DNA of 64,000 nucleotides from GCA-2731375 sp964344935 (lineage in GTDB: Bacteria; Pseudomonadota; Alphaproteobacteria; GCA-2731375). A program made the translations under genes and the position numbers. The stretch spans positions 124,001 through 188,000 of the forward strand of contig CAYFPL010000008.1 in NCBI GenBank assembly GCA_964344935.1, written 5' to 3'. The notes beneath the pieces were generated by a model, which was not told the DNA's origin, did not search any database, and saw only the letters and a list, made by a program, of their open reading frames with translations. Shown one piece after another: positions 1 through 8,576 of the stretch; position 1 is the first letter of the stretch; each line of letters begins with the position of its first letter.

Positions 1-351
1 GCGCACCATGGCGTCATAGATGGCCTGGTCGCCATGAGGGTGGTAGCGGCCCATGACATCGCCCACCACGCGGGCGGATTTGCGATATGGCTTGTCTGAG
101 GTGTAGCCGGCCTCGTACATGGAATAGAGGATGCGCCGGTGTACTGGTTTCAGGCCGTCCCGGGCGTCGGGAATGGCCCGGGAGACGATCACGCTCATTG
201 CGTAATCGAGGTAGGATTTGCGCATCTCCGTCTCGATGGCGATGGGCAAAATGGCGTCGCTGCCGTCGCTGCCACCGTCGCTGCCGGAGGGCGGCGCGGG
301 CGGATCCATTGGTGGCTCGTCGGGCGGAGGGGTCTGGTTGTCGTCGGTCAA
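1..351 (-). CDS. gyrA: DNA gyrase subunit A, N-terminal fragment
   Basis: This is the first 117 codons of the breakage-reunion subunit of DNA gyrase; the rest lies beyond the window edge. After a Pro/Asp/Ser-rich lead of about 35 residues comes the canonical GyrA opening: IETEMRKSYLDYAMSVIVSRA, then ARDGLKPVHRRILY, then GDVMGRYHPHGDQAIYDAMVR. The catalytic Tyr lies outside the window. I chose the TTG at 351 because an AGGA lies about 9 nt upstream and the frame is open from there; an in-frame ATG at 309 is the alternative. The residue equivalent to E. coli Ser83 is Gln (GDQAIYD), inside the quinolone-resistance region. The identification is secure; only the start is uncertain. Confidence 0.95.
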   Translation of the reverse strand, partial: MTDDNQTPPPDEPPMDPPAPPSGSDGGSDGSDAILPIAIETEMRKSYLDYAMSVIVSRAIPDARDGLKPVHRRILYSMYEAGYTSDKPYRKSARVVGDVMGRYHPHGDQAIYDAMVR

Positions 352-431
352 CGAAGGCTGTCCTAGAGGTCGGGGGCGCTGCTCGGGCGCCGATCAATGC
401 AATCACGAGATATTGCGGGATTCTTGTCCCA

Positions 432-460
432 TTTATACCAAGTCTTGCGATTTTCGGCAA
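432..460 (-). promoter_or_regulatory. Putative sigma-70 promoter of gyrA
   Basis: On the minus strand TTGCCG (460-455) is followed by 17 nt and TATAAA (437-432), a good match to a housekeeping -35/-10 pair with ideal spacing. It lies about 80 bp upstream of the chosen gyrA start, in the 159-bp gap between gyrA and the last efflux gene. I saw no clear terminator for the efflux operon in this gap. Confidence 0.55.
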
Positions 461-510
461 TAATCTGGGGCGGAAAATCATCCCAAAATCGGCCAAAAAT
501 AGGCTGGTTT

Positions 511-2100
511 CTAGACCTTCGCCGGTTCAGTGCCCGGCCGCCGACTGACAACCCTACCTTTCGGAATCCGCAACAGGGTTGCCGGCACCATGGCGATGAA
601 ATAGGTGGCGCCGAGGAACAGGAACACATCCCGGAAAGCTAACATATTAGCCTGGGCATAGAGACTGGTGCCCAGCATCTGCAATGCCGCCAGGGGGTGC
701 AGTTCCGTCGGCCAACCGAGCTGTGACAGAAGGCTCGACATGCCTTGCATCAGATCCTGTGTCAGGATGTTGTCAGGGGTTTGTGACCCCGCCAGAGCCT
801 CGGAAAAGACCGCGGTGCGGTGTTCCAGCGCAACGGCGATCATATTGACGCCCATGGCGCCGCCCAATTGGCGCATGAAATTGACGGCGCCGGAGCCTTG
901 GCTGACCAATTCGCTCGGCAGACTATGTAGAGCGGTGGCATTAATGGTCGGGATGACAAAGGCCAGTCCGATACGGCCGATCACCAGCCACAGCGCAAAG
1001 GTCCAGAACGGTGTGTCCGTATGTGCCCCGGTCATCAGCATCGCCGAGAAGGCGAATGCACAGAGGCCGCCCAGGATCAGCCAGTGCCGCGGCAACCGGT
1101 CTGCCAGGCGGCCGCCAATGGGCATCAGCATCATCATGGTCAATCCCGCCGGTACCATCAATAATCCGGAGCGCGTCGGGCTATAACTTTGCACGGTCTG
1201 AACGAACAATGGGATCAGATAGGTGGTGCCGTACAGGCCCGCGCCCAGGGCCATACGCACAACTGCCGCCGCCGCGAATTGCTTGTTGAGGAACAGGCGC
1301 AGCTGCAGAATTGGTTCCGACGTACGCCATTCCCACCACAAAAAGGCCACGAACGAGAGGACAAAAGTAGAGAAATAAACAGCAACGATGGGCGCATGCC
1401 AGCCTTCCCGCTGTCCCGAAGACAGGGCAATCAATATTGAGAAGACAAAGACCACCAGCAATGAAAGCCCAGTCCAGTCAAAGGCCGGCTTGGCCTCCTT
1501 GGTGGTGCGCCATGGCATGAACAGCCAGGCCAGAAGGCTGCCCAGGGCCGCCACGGGGATTGAGGCGAAAAAGACGTAGTGCCAGTTGAAGGCATCCAGC
1601 AGAACGCCGCCGAAGAAGGGTCCCAAGGTCGGCGCCACCACGACACCGACCCCGAATAGACCCATGGCCTTGCCCCGTTGGTGAATGGGAAAAACCTGGA
1701 ACATCAGGACCATGGAGAGCGGCTGTACCAGCCCGGCGCCCAGACCCTGCAGCACCCGGCCGGTAGTCATGATGTCGATATTCGGCGCCAGCCCGCCCAT
1801 GAAGGCGCCGATGGCAAAGATCACCATGGCGCCCAGGTAGGTGGCGCGCATGCCGAAGGATCGAACGAACCAATCGTTCAGCAGCATGGCCACGGTCATG
1901 GAAGCGATATAGCCTGTGGCCAGCCAATGCGCCGTATCCTGACCGACGCCAAAGGCGCCCATGATCACAGGAATAGCCACGTTGATCATGGTGGCGTTCA
2001 GCAGCATGGAAACGATACCTAGGACCACCGTGAAGGTCACGAAGGCCCGATATTTCGCGCCGTACCGTTCGAAAAGGATCTTGACCGCGGCTTCCGGCAT
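511..2100 (-). CDS. DHA2-family MFS drug transporter (EmrB-like), copy 1
   Basis: This is a 529-residue inner-membrane proton-coupled exporter of the DHA2 (14-TMS, EmrB/QacA) type. The N-terminus has the family features NVAIPVIMGAFGV, a cytoplasmic LNDWFVRSFGMR loop, and the GRVLQGLGAG motif-C-like segment around residues 115-125; further hydrophobic segments run to the end. It is the last of three tandem DHA2 genes behind one emrA-like gene and starts 4 nt after the preceding stop. It is clearly paralogous to its two neighbours but the most divergent of the three (N-terminus EAAVKILFERYGAKYRAF, against AIDAMFARYGPRYRYF in copy 2). In this family EmrB pairs with EmrA and an outer-membrane TolC. 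The substrate is unknown. Confidence 0.9.
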   Translation of the reverse strand: MPEAAVKILFERYGAKYRAFVTFTVVLGIVSMLLNATMINVAIPVIMGAFGVGQDTAHWLATGYIASMTVAMLLNDWFVRSFGMRATYLGAMVIFAIGAFMGGLAPNIDIMTTGRVLQGLGAGLVQPLSMVLMFQVFPIHQRGKAMGLFGVGVVVAPTLGPFFGGVLLDAFNWHYVFFASIPVAALGSLLAWLFMPWRTTKEAKPAFDWTGLSLLVVFVFSILIALSSGQREGWHAPIVAVYFSTFVLSFVAFLWWEWRTSEPILQLRLFLNKQFAAAAVVRMALGAGLYGTTYLIPLFVQTVQSYSPTRSGLLMVPAGLTMMMLMPIGGRLADRLPRHWLILGGLCAFAFSAMLMTGAHTDTPFWTFALWLVIGRIGLAFVIPTINATALHSLPSELVSQGSGAVNFMRQLGGAMGVNMIAVALEHRTAVFSEALAGSQTPDNILTQDLMQGMSSLLSQLGWPTELHPLAALQMLGTSLYAQANMLAFRDVFLFLGATYFIAMVPATLLRIPKGRVVSRRPGTEPAKV

Positions 2101-2104
2101 ATAG

Positions 2105-3691
2105 CTATCCCGGCCTTGGCCGCAGGTTGGCCGGTATCTTGGAGGTTGTCGGTCTATCCCGCAGCAGTAATGCCGGGATCATGGTGGCGAAATAAACCAC
2201 GGCAACAAGCAGGAAGACATCGCCATAGGCCATCATCGATGCCTGGGAATAGACGCTGCGGCCGACAAGGTAGAGGGCACCCGCCGGCGTCATTTCAAAC
2301 GGCCAGCCTAACTGACCTAGCAAATGGCCGAGCTGGGTCATGATCTGGAGGGTTGCCGCATTGTCGGGCGTCTGCAGTCCGGCAAAGGCATCTGAGAAGA
2401 ATGCGGTGCGCCTTTCCAAGGTCAATGCCAGCAGATTGACGCCGATGGCGCCCCCCAAATTCCGTGAGAAGTTCAAGGCGCCCGAGCCTTGGCTCAACAG
2501 TTCTGGTTTCAATGTGGATACAGCACTGACCGTCAAGCTAGGCATCATGGCCGCGAGGCCAATCCGGCCCACACAGATCCAGGCAGCAAAAACCCAGAAC
2601 GGCGTGTCCGTGTGGGCCTGCATCATCAACAGCGAGGAAAAGCCGAACATGAAGAGGCCGAACAGGATCATCTGATAGCGGGGCAATTTATCGCTGAGGC
2701 GGCCGGCGATGGGGAACATTGCCATCATCAGCAAACCGCCCGGAATCATCAACAATCCCGACCGCGTCGGGCTATAGCTTTGCACCGTCTGCACGAACAG
2801 CGGAATGACGTATGTGGAACCATAAAGACCGACGCTCAACACCATGCTGACGAAGACCGAGGCGGCGAACTTTTTGTTCCAGAAAACCCGCAACTGCAGA
2901 ATCGGCGATTCAATCGACAATTCCCAGATGATGAAGGCGACGAGGGAAATGATAGCGACCGAGAAATAGACCGAGATGATGGGCGCCCCCCAGCCGTCCC
3001 GCTGTCCATTGGACATGCCGGTCAGGAACATGCCGATGAATAACGCGACCAGGATCAGTCCGGTCCAATCGAAGGTGGGAAGCGGTTCCTTTCGGCCTTT
3101 GCCGGGCATGAAAACGATGGCCAGCAACACGCCAACGACCGCCACCGGGGCCGACATGAAGAACACGTAATGCCAGTTGAAGGCATCCAGCAGCACGCCA
3201 CCGAATGTCGGCCCCAGGGCGGGTGCCACGATGATGCCGACACCGAACAGACCCATGGCTTTGCCGCGCTGGTCAACGGGAAAGACCTGGAACATCAAGA
3301 TCATGGACAGGGGTTGAACGATCCCGGCGCCGGTACCCTGTAGCACGCGAGAGAGGATCATGATGTCGATGGTCGGGCTTAGTCCACCCATGATAGCGCC
3401 GAAGATGAAGATCGACATGGCGCCGATATAGGTCGCCTTCATGCCGAAAGCGCGGACAAACCAATCATTCAGCAGCATGGAGACGGTCATGGCCGCAATG
3501 AAGCCGGTGGACAGCCAATGCACCTTGTCCTGGCCGACGCCAAAGGCGCCCATGATCACCGGAATGGCCACATTGATCATAGTCGCTGTCAGCACCATGG
3601 CCATGGTGCCCAGCATGGCGGTAAACGAGACGAAATAGCGATAGCGCGGGCCGTAGCGCGCGAACATCGCATCTATGGCCGGATTGCCCAT
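2105..3691 (-). CDS. DHA2-family MFS drug transporter (EmrB-like), copy 2
   Basis: This 528-residue 14-TMS exporter has the same architecture as its neighbours: IDAMFARYGPRYRYF at the N-terminus, NVAIPVIMGAFGVGQDK in TMS1, SRVLQGTGAGIVQP near residue 120, and VDQRGKAMGLFGVG in the central loop. Its start lies 1 nt past the stop of copy 3, so the two are almost certainly translationally coupled. It shares more local sequence with copy 3 than with copy 1, which suggests successive duplications. All three copies are full-length and unbroken, so none looks like a decaying duplicate. The predicted role is export of hydrophobic compounds or drugs together with the upstream membrane fusion protein. 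Confidence 0.9.
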   Translation of the reverse strand: MGNPAIDAMFARYGPRYRYFVSFTAMLGTMAMVLTATMINVAIPVIMGAFGVGQDKVHWLSTGFIAAMTVSMLLNDWFVRAFGMKATYIGAMSIFIFGAIMGGLSPTIDIMILSRVLQGTGAGIVQPLSMILMFQVFPVDQRGKAMGLFGVGIIVAPALGPTFGGVLLDAFNWHYVFFMSAPVAVVGVLLAIVFMPGKGRKEPLPTFDWTGLILVALFIGMFLTGMSNGQRDGWGAPIISVYFSVAIISLVAFIIWELSIESPILQLRVFWNKKFAASVFVSMVLSVGLYGSTYVIPLFVQTVQSYSPTRSGLLMIPGGLLMMAMFPIAGRLSDKLPRYQMILFGLFMFGFSSLLMMQAHTDTPFWVFAAWICVGRIGLAAMMPSLTVSAVSTLKPELLSQGSGALNFSRNLGGAIGVNLLALTLERRTAFFSDAFAGLQTPDNAATLQIMTQLGHLLGQLGWPFEMTPAGALYLVGRSVYSQASMMAYGDVFLLVAVVYFATMIPALLLRDRPTTSKIPANLRPRPG

Positions 3692-3692
3692 C

Positions 3693-5282
3693 TCAGCCCG
3701 TCCTTGCCGCTAGAACCGGCCGTGCCTTGGGCCGCGGCTTCCAATCCCGCAGCAACAGCGCCGGGATGGCAGCAATGAAGAAGGCGACTGCGACAAATAG
3801 GAAGAGGTCGCGGAACGCCATCATGGATGCCTGGGAATAGACGCTTTGGCCGACCAGGTACAATACGCCGGTCCGGGCCATTTCGAACGGCCAGCCCAAT
3901 TGGCTCAGCAAATGCCCGATCTCGAGCATGAATTGCTGGGTAGCGCTATTGTCCGGTGTTTGCAGGCCGGCAAACGCATCGGAAAAGAACGCAGTGCGCT
4001 GTTCCAGGGTGACAGCAATGATGTTGATGCCAACCGCACCGCCTAGGTTCCGCATAAAGTTGAGTGCACCGGCGCCTTGGCTCAAATGGTCCGGTTTCAG
4101 GGTGGACACGGCCGTCACCATCATGGTCGGCATCATGGCCGCCTGCCCTAACCGCCCCAGCATCAGCCACATGGCGAAAACCCAAAAGGCCGTGTCGGTA
4201 CCCGCCTGCATCATCAAGAGACAGGAAAACCCGTAAACAAAAAGGCCGAACAAGGTCATCTGATAGCCGGGCAGCTTGTCGGCCAGACGGCCGGCAATGG
4301 GCAGCATCAGCATCATGAAAATACCACCCGGAACCATCAACAGGCCGGAGCGCGTGGGGCTGTATCCCTGGATGGTCTGCACGAACAGGGGCACCAGGTA
4401 AGAGGTGCCGTAAAAGCCGAGACTCAGCACCAGCCCAACAATAATGGAAGCGGCGAACTTCCGGTTCGCGAACACCCGTACTTGCAGAATCGGATTGGCG
4501 GAGACCAACTCCCACCAAATGAAGGAAATACCCGACACCAGGCCGATCGAGAACAACACGGAAATTATTGGCGAGCCCCAACCTTCCCTTTGGCCGCTGG
4601 ACAACCCGGTCAATGAACAGATGATGCACAAGGACACCAGCACCAGGCCGGTCCAGTCGAAATCGGGCAGACGCCGTTCACCGCGCTCCCCACCGGGCAT
4701 GAATATGGTCGCGAGGAAGATACCCAGGGCCGGCACCGGAACCGACATAAAGAAGACGTACTGCCAATTGAAGGCGTCCAGCAGAACGCCGCCCACGGTG
4801 GGGCCAACAGCCGGCGCAGCCATAATACCGACACTTAACAGACCCATGGCCCGGCCCCGTTGGTCGACGGGAAAGACTTGCAGGATCAACACCATAGCCA
4901 GGGGCTGGGCGACGCCGGCGCCGACGCCCTGCAGCGTCCGGGCCAGGATCACCAGGTCGATGGTATTGGACAGCCCGCCCATGACGCCGCCGAATATGAA
5001 GATGGCCATGGCGCCGATATATGTGGTGCGCATGCCGAAGGAACGCACGCACCAGTCATTCAGCAGCATCGAGACAGTCATGGCGGCGATGAAGCCGGTA
5101 GAGACCCAATGCACCTTGTCCTGGCCGACACCGAAGGTGCCCATAATCACGGGAATGGCCACGTTGGTCATGGTCGCCGTCAGGGCCATGGCCATGGTGC
5201 CAAGCATGGCCGTGAAGCTTACATAGTAGCGATAGCGCGGCCCAAACCGCGCGAACATCGCGTCAATCGCGGCTGATTGCAA
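3693..5282 (-). CDS. DHA2-family MFS drug transporter (EmrB-like), copy 3
   Basis: This is a 529-residue DHA2 exporter and the first of the three to be transcribed. Its 5' end overlaps the end of the emrA-like gene by 20 bp. The N-terminus is AIDAMFARFGPRYRYYVSFT, followed by NVAIPVIMGTFGVGQDK and ARTLQGVGAGVAQP. Direct overlap with emrA makes this copy the most likely obligate partner of the fusion protein; the other two may share it. Regulation is probably by the MarR protein at the head of the operon. The family call is firm and the substrate cannot be inferred. Confidence 0.9.
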   Translation of the reverse strand: MQSAAIDAMFARFGPRYRYYVSFTAMLGTMAMALTATMTNVAIPVIMGTFGVGQDKVHWVSTGFIAAMTVSMLLNDWCVRSFGMRTTYIGAMAIFIFGGVMGGLSNTIDLVILARTLQGVGAGVAQPLAMVLILQVFPVDQRGRAMGLLSVGIMAAPAVGPTVGGVLLDAFNWQYVFFMSVPVPALGIFLATIFMPGGERGERRLPDFDWTGLVLVSLCIICSLTGLSSGQREGWGSPIISVLFSIGLVSGISFIWWELVSANPILQVRVFANRKFAASIIVGLVLSLGFYGTSYLVPLFVQTIQGYSPTRSGLLMVPGGIFMMLMLPIAGRLADKLPGYQMTLFGLFVYGFSCLLMMQAGTDTAFWVFAMWLMLGRLGQAAMMPTMMVTAVSTLKPDHLSQGAGALNFMRNLGGAVGINIIAVTLEQRTAFFSDAFAGLQTPDNSATQQFMLEIGHLLSQLGWPFEMARTGVLYLVGQSVYSQASMMAFRDLFLFVAVAFFIAAIPALLLRDWKPRPKARPVLAARTG

Positions 5283-6516
5283 TCTCGACCTCGACCATCA
5301 TGCCGGGCCGCAGAAGACCTTCAGTCTGCGGCACGGCGATTTTTACCGGCAGACGCTGGGTAATCTTAGTGAAGCTACCCGAGGGATTGGGGCTGGGCAG
5401 TAAGGCAAACTGGTTGGTCGCGGCGTTGCCGATGCGCACGACTTCGCCGACCACATCCAAATCGGGATAGGCATCGACGGATATCTTGGCCTTCGCCCCA
5501 AGTTTGACGTTGCGGATGTCGGTTTCCTTTACGTTTGCCTCGACCCAGATGACGCTGGAATCGTGCATCAACAGCAAACGCTGGCCCCGGGCCACGTATT
5601 CTCCGGGCTCGATGAACGTACGATCGACGGTGCCGGCGCTGGGCGCCTTGATGGTGCGATCCGAAAGATCAAGCTGTTGACGCTCGAACTCGGTGCTTAG
5701 GCGTTCTTCGTCGAATTGCAGTGAGGCAATGCGGCCGCGCAGGACATCCATACGTTGACGGTCCGCCTGCGCCTCCATGACAGAAGCATTGGCCGCCGCC
5801 ACATCCGCCTGGCCCTTAAGAACCTGTTGGCCCGCCATGCGGTAAGCCGTGCGCAATGATTCCCAACGCTGTCGCGAAATCACCTTTTTCGCCAGCAGGG
5901 ATTGCCCGCGCTCGAAATCGTTCTTGATCTGCTCCAGTTCCGTATCCAGACCTGCCTTGGCAGCCTGTGCCGCCGTCAGGGCGGCGCGGCTGGCTTCCAA
6001 CCGGCCACGGGTTTGCTGATCGATCATCCGCACTTCGGCTTCGATCTGTTGCCGTTCGGCCTGCAGGGATTTGCGCTGAGCCGCGATTTCCCGAAGTCGC
6101 AGGGCGGAATCACGATTGTCGATCATAATCAGGGGATGGTTGGCTTCCACCTTATGGCCCTCCGAGACCGGCACATCCGTGACCCAGCCGTCGATGCGGG
6201 AGGAAATCATAATCATGTCCGCCTTGATGCGGGCGTCATAGACCACGACGTTGGTATAGCGGCCATAGATCCAATAGGTCAGCCCGGCGATGCCGACGAG
6301 CACCGCCGCAACCAGAAGAACCCGGCCGATGCCCCGCCGCAGGCCTGAGGATCGGCTGGGCAGTCCGCCTACTTCCGTTTGGCCCGATTGCCCCGACTGG
6401 CCGGTAGCGGTTTCCGCTTCGCTGTCCGCCGGGTTGGTTTGCTTGTCATCCTGCGGCTGCAGCCGCTGGGGATTCGATTTGTCGTTCACCTGATCAATCC
6501 GATCCTGTCGTTCCAT
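5263..6516 (-). CDS. HlyD/EmrA-family membrane fusion protein
   Basis: This 417-residue periplasmic adaptor would link the DHA2 transporters to an outer-membrane channel. It has a hydrophilic N-terminal tail of about 60 residues and one membrane anchor around residues 65-90 (VLLVAAVLVGIAGLTYWIYG). A biotinyl-lipoyl half-motif follows (SSRIDGWVTDVPVSEG, about 105-120), then a long Gln/Glu/Arg-rich coiled-coil hairpin (about 140-280) and the second lipoyl half (TIKAPSAGTVDRTFIEPGEY). It overlaps marR upstream by 23 bp and the first emrB downstream by 20 bp, which indicates one transcript. No outer-membrane TolC gene is present in the window, so that partner must be encoded elsewhere. Confidence 0.92.
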   Translation of the reverse strand: MERQDRIDQVNDKSNPQRLQPQDDKQTNPADSEAETATGQSGQSGQTEVGGLPSRSSGLRRGIGRVLLVAAVLVGIAGLTYWIYGRYTNVVVYDARIKADMIMISSRIDGWVTDVPVSEGHKVEANHPLIMIDNRDSALRLREIAAQRKSLQAERQQIEAEVRMIDQQTRGRLEASRAALTAAQAAKAGLDTELEQIKNDFERGQSLLAKKVISRQRWESLRTAYRMAGQQVLKGQADVAAANASVMEAQADRQRMDVLRGRIASLQFDEERLSTEFERQQLDLSDRTIKAPSAGTVDRTFIEPGEYVARGQRLLLMHDSSVIWVEANVKETDIRNVKLGAKAKISVDAYPDLDVVGEVVRIGNAATNQFALLPSPNPSGSFTKITQRLPVKIAVPQTEGLLRPGMMVEVEIAISRD

Positions 6517-7036
6517 AAGCTACGTTCTTCGGCGCGCCCTTGATATCGGGAACCGTCACCTGCCTTTCGATGCGTTCAAAGACGGCGAGGCAATGGGCTA
6601 GATCCTCTTCCGATATCCCGGCCAAATTTTCACGCCGCACATCGGCGGCGACGCTGTCGAGGACCTCGACCATGCGCCAACCTTCGTCGGTCAAATGCAC
6701 AGTTTTGCCGCGCCGATCGGACTTGTCTTGCCGGCGTTCGATCAATTCCTGTTTTTCAAGGTTATCCAGGATATGCACCAACGTCGGTCCCTCGACGCCG
6801 ACGTAATTGGCTAGCGCTTTCTGCTGGAACCCGTCCGCCCCGCGGCGCAAATGCATCATTACCACCCAACGGGCCTGGGTGAGGCCATGGGGGCGCATCT
6901 TTTCATCCAGCCGGGCTCGCCAAAATCGGGCCAAACGGCCCAGGCGAAAACCGAACTGGTCCCGAGGGTCGTCTGCCGCTTCCACCTCTTCCTCGGGCTT
7001 TTCGCTGTTTTCAGAGTTATTCGCCGGACTATCCAT
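6494..7036 (-). CDS. MarR-family transcriptional regulator
   Basis: This 180-residue protein heads the efflux operon. The first 35 residues are acidic. A winged helix-turn-helix follows, with recognition segment QKALANYVGVEGPTLVHILDNLEKQ and a wing ERRQDKSDRRGKTVHLTD (about residues 70-125), typical of MarR/SlyA repressors that release DNA on binding small phenolic or lipophilic ligands. It is most likely an autorepressor of marR-emrA-emrB3, acting in the AT-rich 163-bp gap shared with the divergent NIPSNAP gene. Two direct TTAGCAT repeats (7090-7096 and 7124-7130) in that gap are possible operator pieces, but I found no convincing MarR palindrome. Confidence 0.9.
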   Translation of the reverse strand: MDSPANNSENSEKPEEEVEAADDPRDQFGFRLGRLARFWRARLDEKMRPHGLTQARWVVMMHLRRGADGFQQKALANYVGVEGPTLVHILDNLEKQELIERRQDKSDRRGKTVHLTDEGWRMVEVLDSVAADVRRENLAGISEEDLAHCLAVFERIERQVTVPDIKGAPKNVAYGTTGSD

Positions 7037-7086
7037 GGGTTATCCGAAGGTTACAATCGTTCGTCTCATCATAAATTGCCAGCTAT

Positions 7087-7115
7087 TGATTAGCATACTA
7101 TTAATTCGGAGACAA
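7087..7115 (-). promoter_or_regulatory. Putative promoter of the marR-emrAB operon
   Basis: On the minus strand TTGTCT (7115-7110) is separated by exactly 17 nt from TAATCA (7092-7087), about 50 bp upstream of the marR start. The surrounding AT-rich stretch contrasts with the GC-rich genes on either side. One TTAGCAT direct-repeat copy overlaps the -10 element, which would suit autorepression; this is inference. Confidence 0.4.
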
Positions 7116-7199
7116 ATTATCGCTTAGCATGGGAATTCCCGGCTGCAATGGCGTAGACTGTCAAAATCGAAAACCAAAACCCGAACGAAGGATCACGCA

Positions 7200-7523
7200 A
7201 TGCTACTTGATGTCCGCACCTACACCTGCCGTCCTGGCACGATCAACAAGCACCTGGAACTCTATAAGGAAAAGGGCTTCGGTCCCCAGACGAAGAACCT
7301 GGGCCAACCCCTGGCATACCTGAAAACCGAAACCGGAAACCCAAATCAGTATGTCCATATCTGGGTCTATGAAAACGCCGGCGATCGGGAAGCAAAGCGG
7401 GCCGCCTTGTGGTCCGACCCGGATTGGATCGCATACACCCAAGCCTCGGCGGAATTGGGCGCCCTCGTCGAACAGCAGAACATGTTGATGAATCCAACGG
7501 ATTTCTGCCCGCTGAATAAGTAG
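7200..7523 (+). CDS. NIPSNAP family protein
   Basis: This 107-residue cytoplasmic protein has the NIPSNAP ferredoxin-like fold signature: an opening strand MLLDVRTYTCRPGTINKHLE, a central GNPNQYVHIWVYENAGDRE, and ALWSDPDWIAY near residue 80. Members are dimeric alpha-beta barrels related to ABM monooxygenases. Most bacterial ones lack an assigned reaction, but they often sit next to flavin enzymes. Here a luciferase-like monooxygenase follows on the same strand. A GAAGGA ribosome site lies 8-12 nt upstream of the ATG. A strong hairpin directly downstream partly separates it from that neighbour. Confidence 0.85.
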   Translation: MLLDVRTYTCRPGTINKHLELYKEKGFGPQTKNLGQPLAYLKTETGNPNQYVHIWVYENAGDREAKRAALWSDPDWIAYTQASAELGALVEQQNMLMNPTDFCPLNK

Positions 7524-7542
7524 GCTGCAACGGCAATCCTGC

Positions 7543-7571
7543 GGGGCGGCGAAGATTATTTTCGCCGCCCC
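7543..7571 (+). terminator. Stem-loop between NIPSNAP and LLM genes
   Basis: A perfect 11-bp GC-rich stem (7543-7553 with 7561-7571) closes a 7-nt loop 20 bp past the NIPSNAP stop. The downstream flank is only mildly T-rich (ATTTT at 7581-7585), so it may be a terminator, an attenuator or an mRNA-stabilising hairpin rather than a strict intrinsic terminator. Confidence 0.55.
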
Positions 7572-7604
7572 AGAACTTCAATTTTAACCAGAAGAAATGA
7601 CGCA

Positions 7605-8576
7605 ATGGTATTGAAATTAAATAATAAACTAAAATTTGGTGTTCAAACGATTCACCGCCGGACGGAGCCGGCAACAGGACCCTGGCTGCCCGAGTTGGAG
7701 GATGGTCGCGCATTGGTCGAAATGGTGGATCGTCTTGGCTACGATTCCCTTTGGGTTGGCGATCATCTGTCCTTCGCCATTCCAATTTTGGATCCCTTTA
7801 TCCAGTTGGCCCAGGCCGCTACCTTTAGTTCAAGACTAGAGCTGGGTGTCGGCGTCTATCTGCTGCCGCTGCGCCACCCCGGTCCGGTAGCAAAACAGGC
7901 GGCCACCCTGGATCATCTCTCCAACGGCCGCTTGATCCTGGGCGTCGGCGTCGGCGGTGAATTCAAGACCGATTTCCAGGTGGCCGGGGTGGACCCCTCG
8001 GAACGGGGTGCACGTCTGACAGAGGGAATAGAAGTCCTGCGCAAACTATGGCGTGGCAAACCAGTGGCGCATGACGGAAAATTCTTCTCGTTCCCAGAAC
8101 TGACCATGGCCCCGCCGTCCCGCCAAGCCGGCGGTCCTCCCATCTGGTGCGGCGGCCGTTCGCCGGCCGCCCTGCGCCGGGCCGGCGAAATAGCCGACGG
8201 ATGGCTCTCTTATGTTGTGACGCCGGAAATGTATCGCCAATCCCTCGAAAAGATCCAGGAGGCCGCTGTTGGTGGCGCAGACAGGGATTTCAGCACCGGT
8301 CACCTTCTCTTCGCTACCGTGGATGATAGCTATGAAAGCGCCCTGGACAAGGCGACAGAGACCTTGAGTGTCCGTTACGCCATGGATTTCCGCGAAGCGG
8401 CCAAGAAATATTGCGCCCTGGGCCGGCCCCAGGACGTGGCGGAGCGGTTAATGGAATTCCATGCCGCAGGCGTGCGCCATATCATCATGGATTTCGTCGG
8501 CCCATATGAAGACCGGGACAAACAGTTCATCCGGTTTTCCGAGGAAGTTCTGCCCCTGATGGGGGACTTGCGTTAG
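7605..8576 (+). CDS. LLM-class (luciferase-like) flavin-dependent oxidoreductase
   Basis: This 323-residue TIM-barrel enzyme belongs to the bacterial-luciferase superfamily, which uses FMN or F420. Family landmarks are GYDSLWVGDHLSF (about residue 45), the strand LELGVGVYLLPLRHP, TLDHLSNGRLILGVGVGGE (about 105-125), and the C-terminal AGVRHIIMDF. The glycine-rich GVGVGGE loop is typical of family phosphate-binding sites. The substrate is unknown; F420 against FMN cannot be decided by eye. It may work with the preceding NIPSNAP protein. Its stop codon overlaps the convergent mnmA stop, so no terminator fits between them. Confidence 0.85.
   Translation: MVLKLNNKLKFGVQTIHRRTEPATGPWLPELEDGRALVEMVDRLGYDSLWVGDHLSFAIPILDPFIQLAQAATFSSRLELGVGVYLLPLRHPGPVAKQAATLDHLSNGRLILGVGVGGEFKTDFQVAGVDPSERGARLTEGIEVLRKLWRGKPVAHDGKFFSFPELTMAPPSRQAGGPPIWCGGRSPAALRRAGEIADGWLSYVVTPEMYRQSLEKIQEAAVGGADRDFSTGHLLFATVDDSYESALDKATETLSVRYAMDFREAAKKYCALGRPQDVAERLMEFHAAGVRHIIMDFVGPYEDRDKQFIRFSEEVLPLMGDLR

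Noticed and set aside
87..548. 153-residue plus-strand frame overlapping the gyrA start
   Set aside because: Arg/Cys-rich translation antisense to conserved GyrA sequence; no protein-like pattern.
4444..5226. 260-residue open frame opposite the third DHA2 exporter
   Set aside because: It is opposite a clear 14-TMS transporter; its Met/Thr/Pro-rich composition is typical of reversed transmembrane codons.
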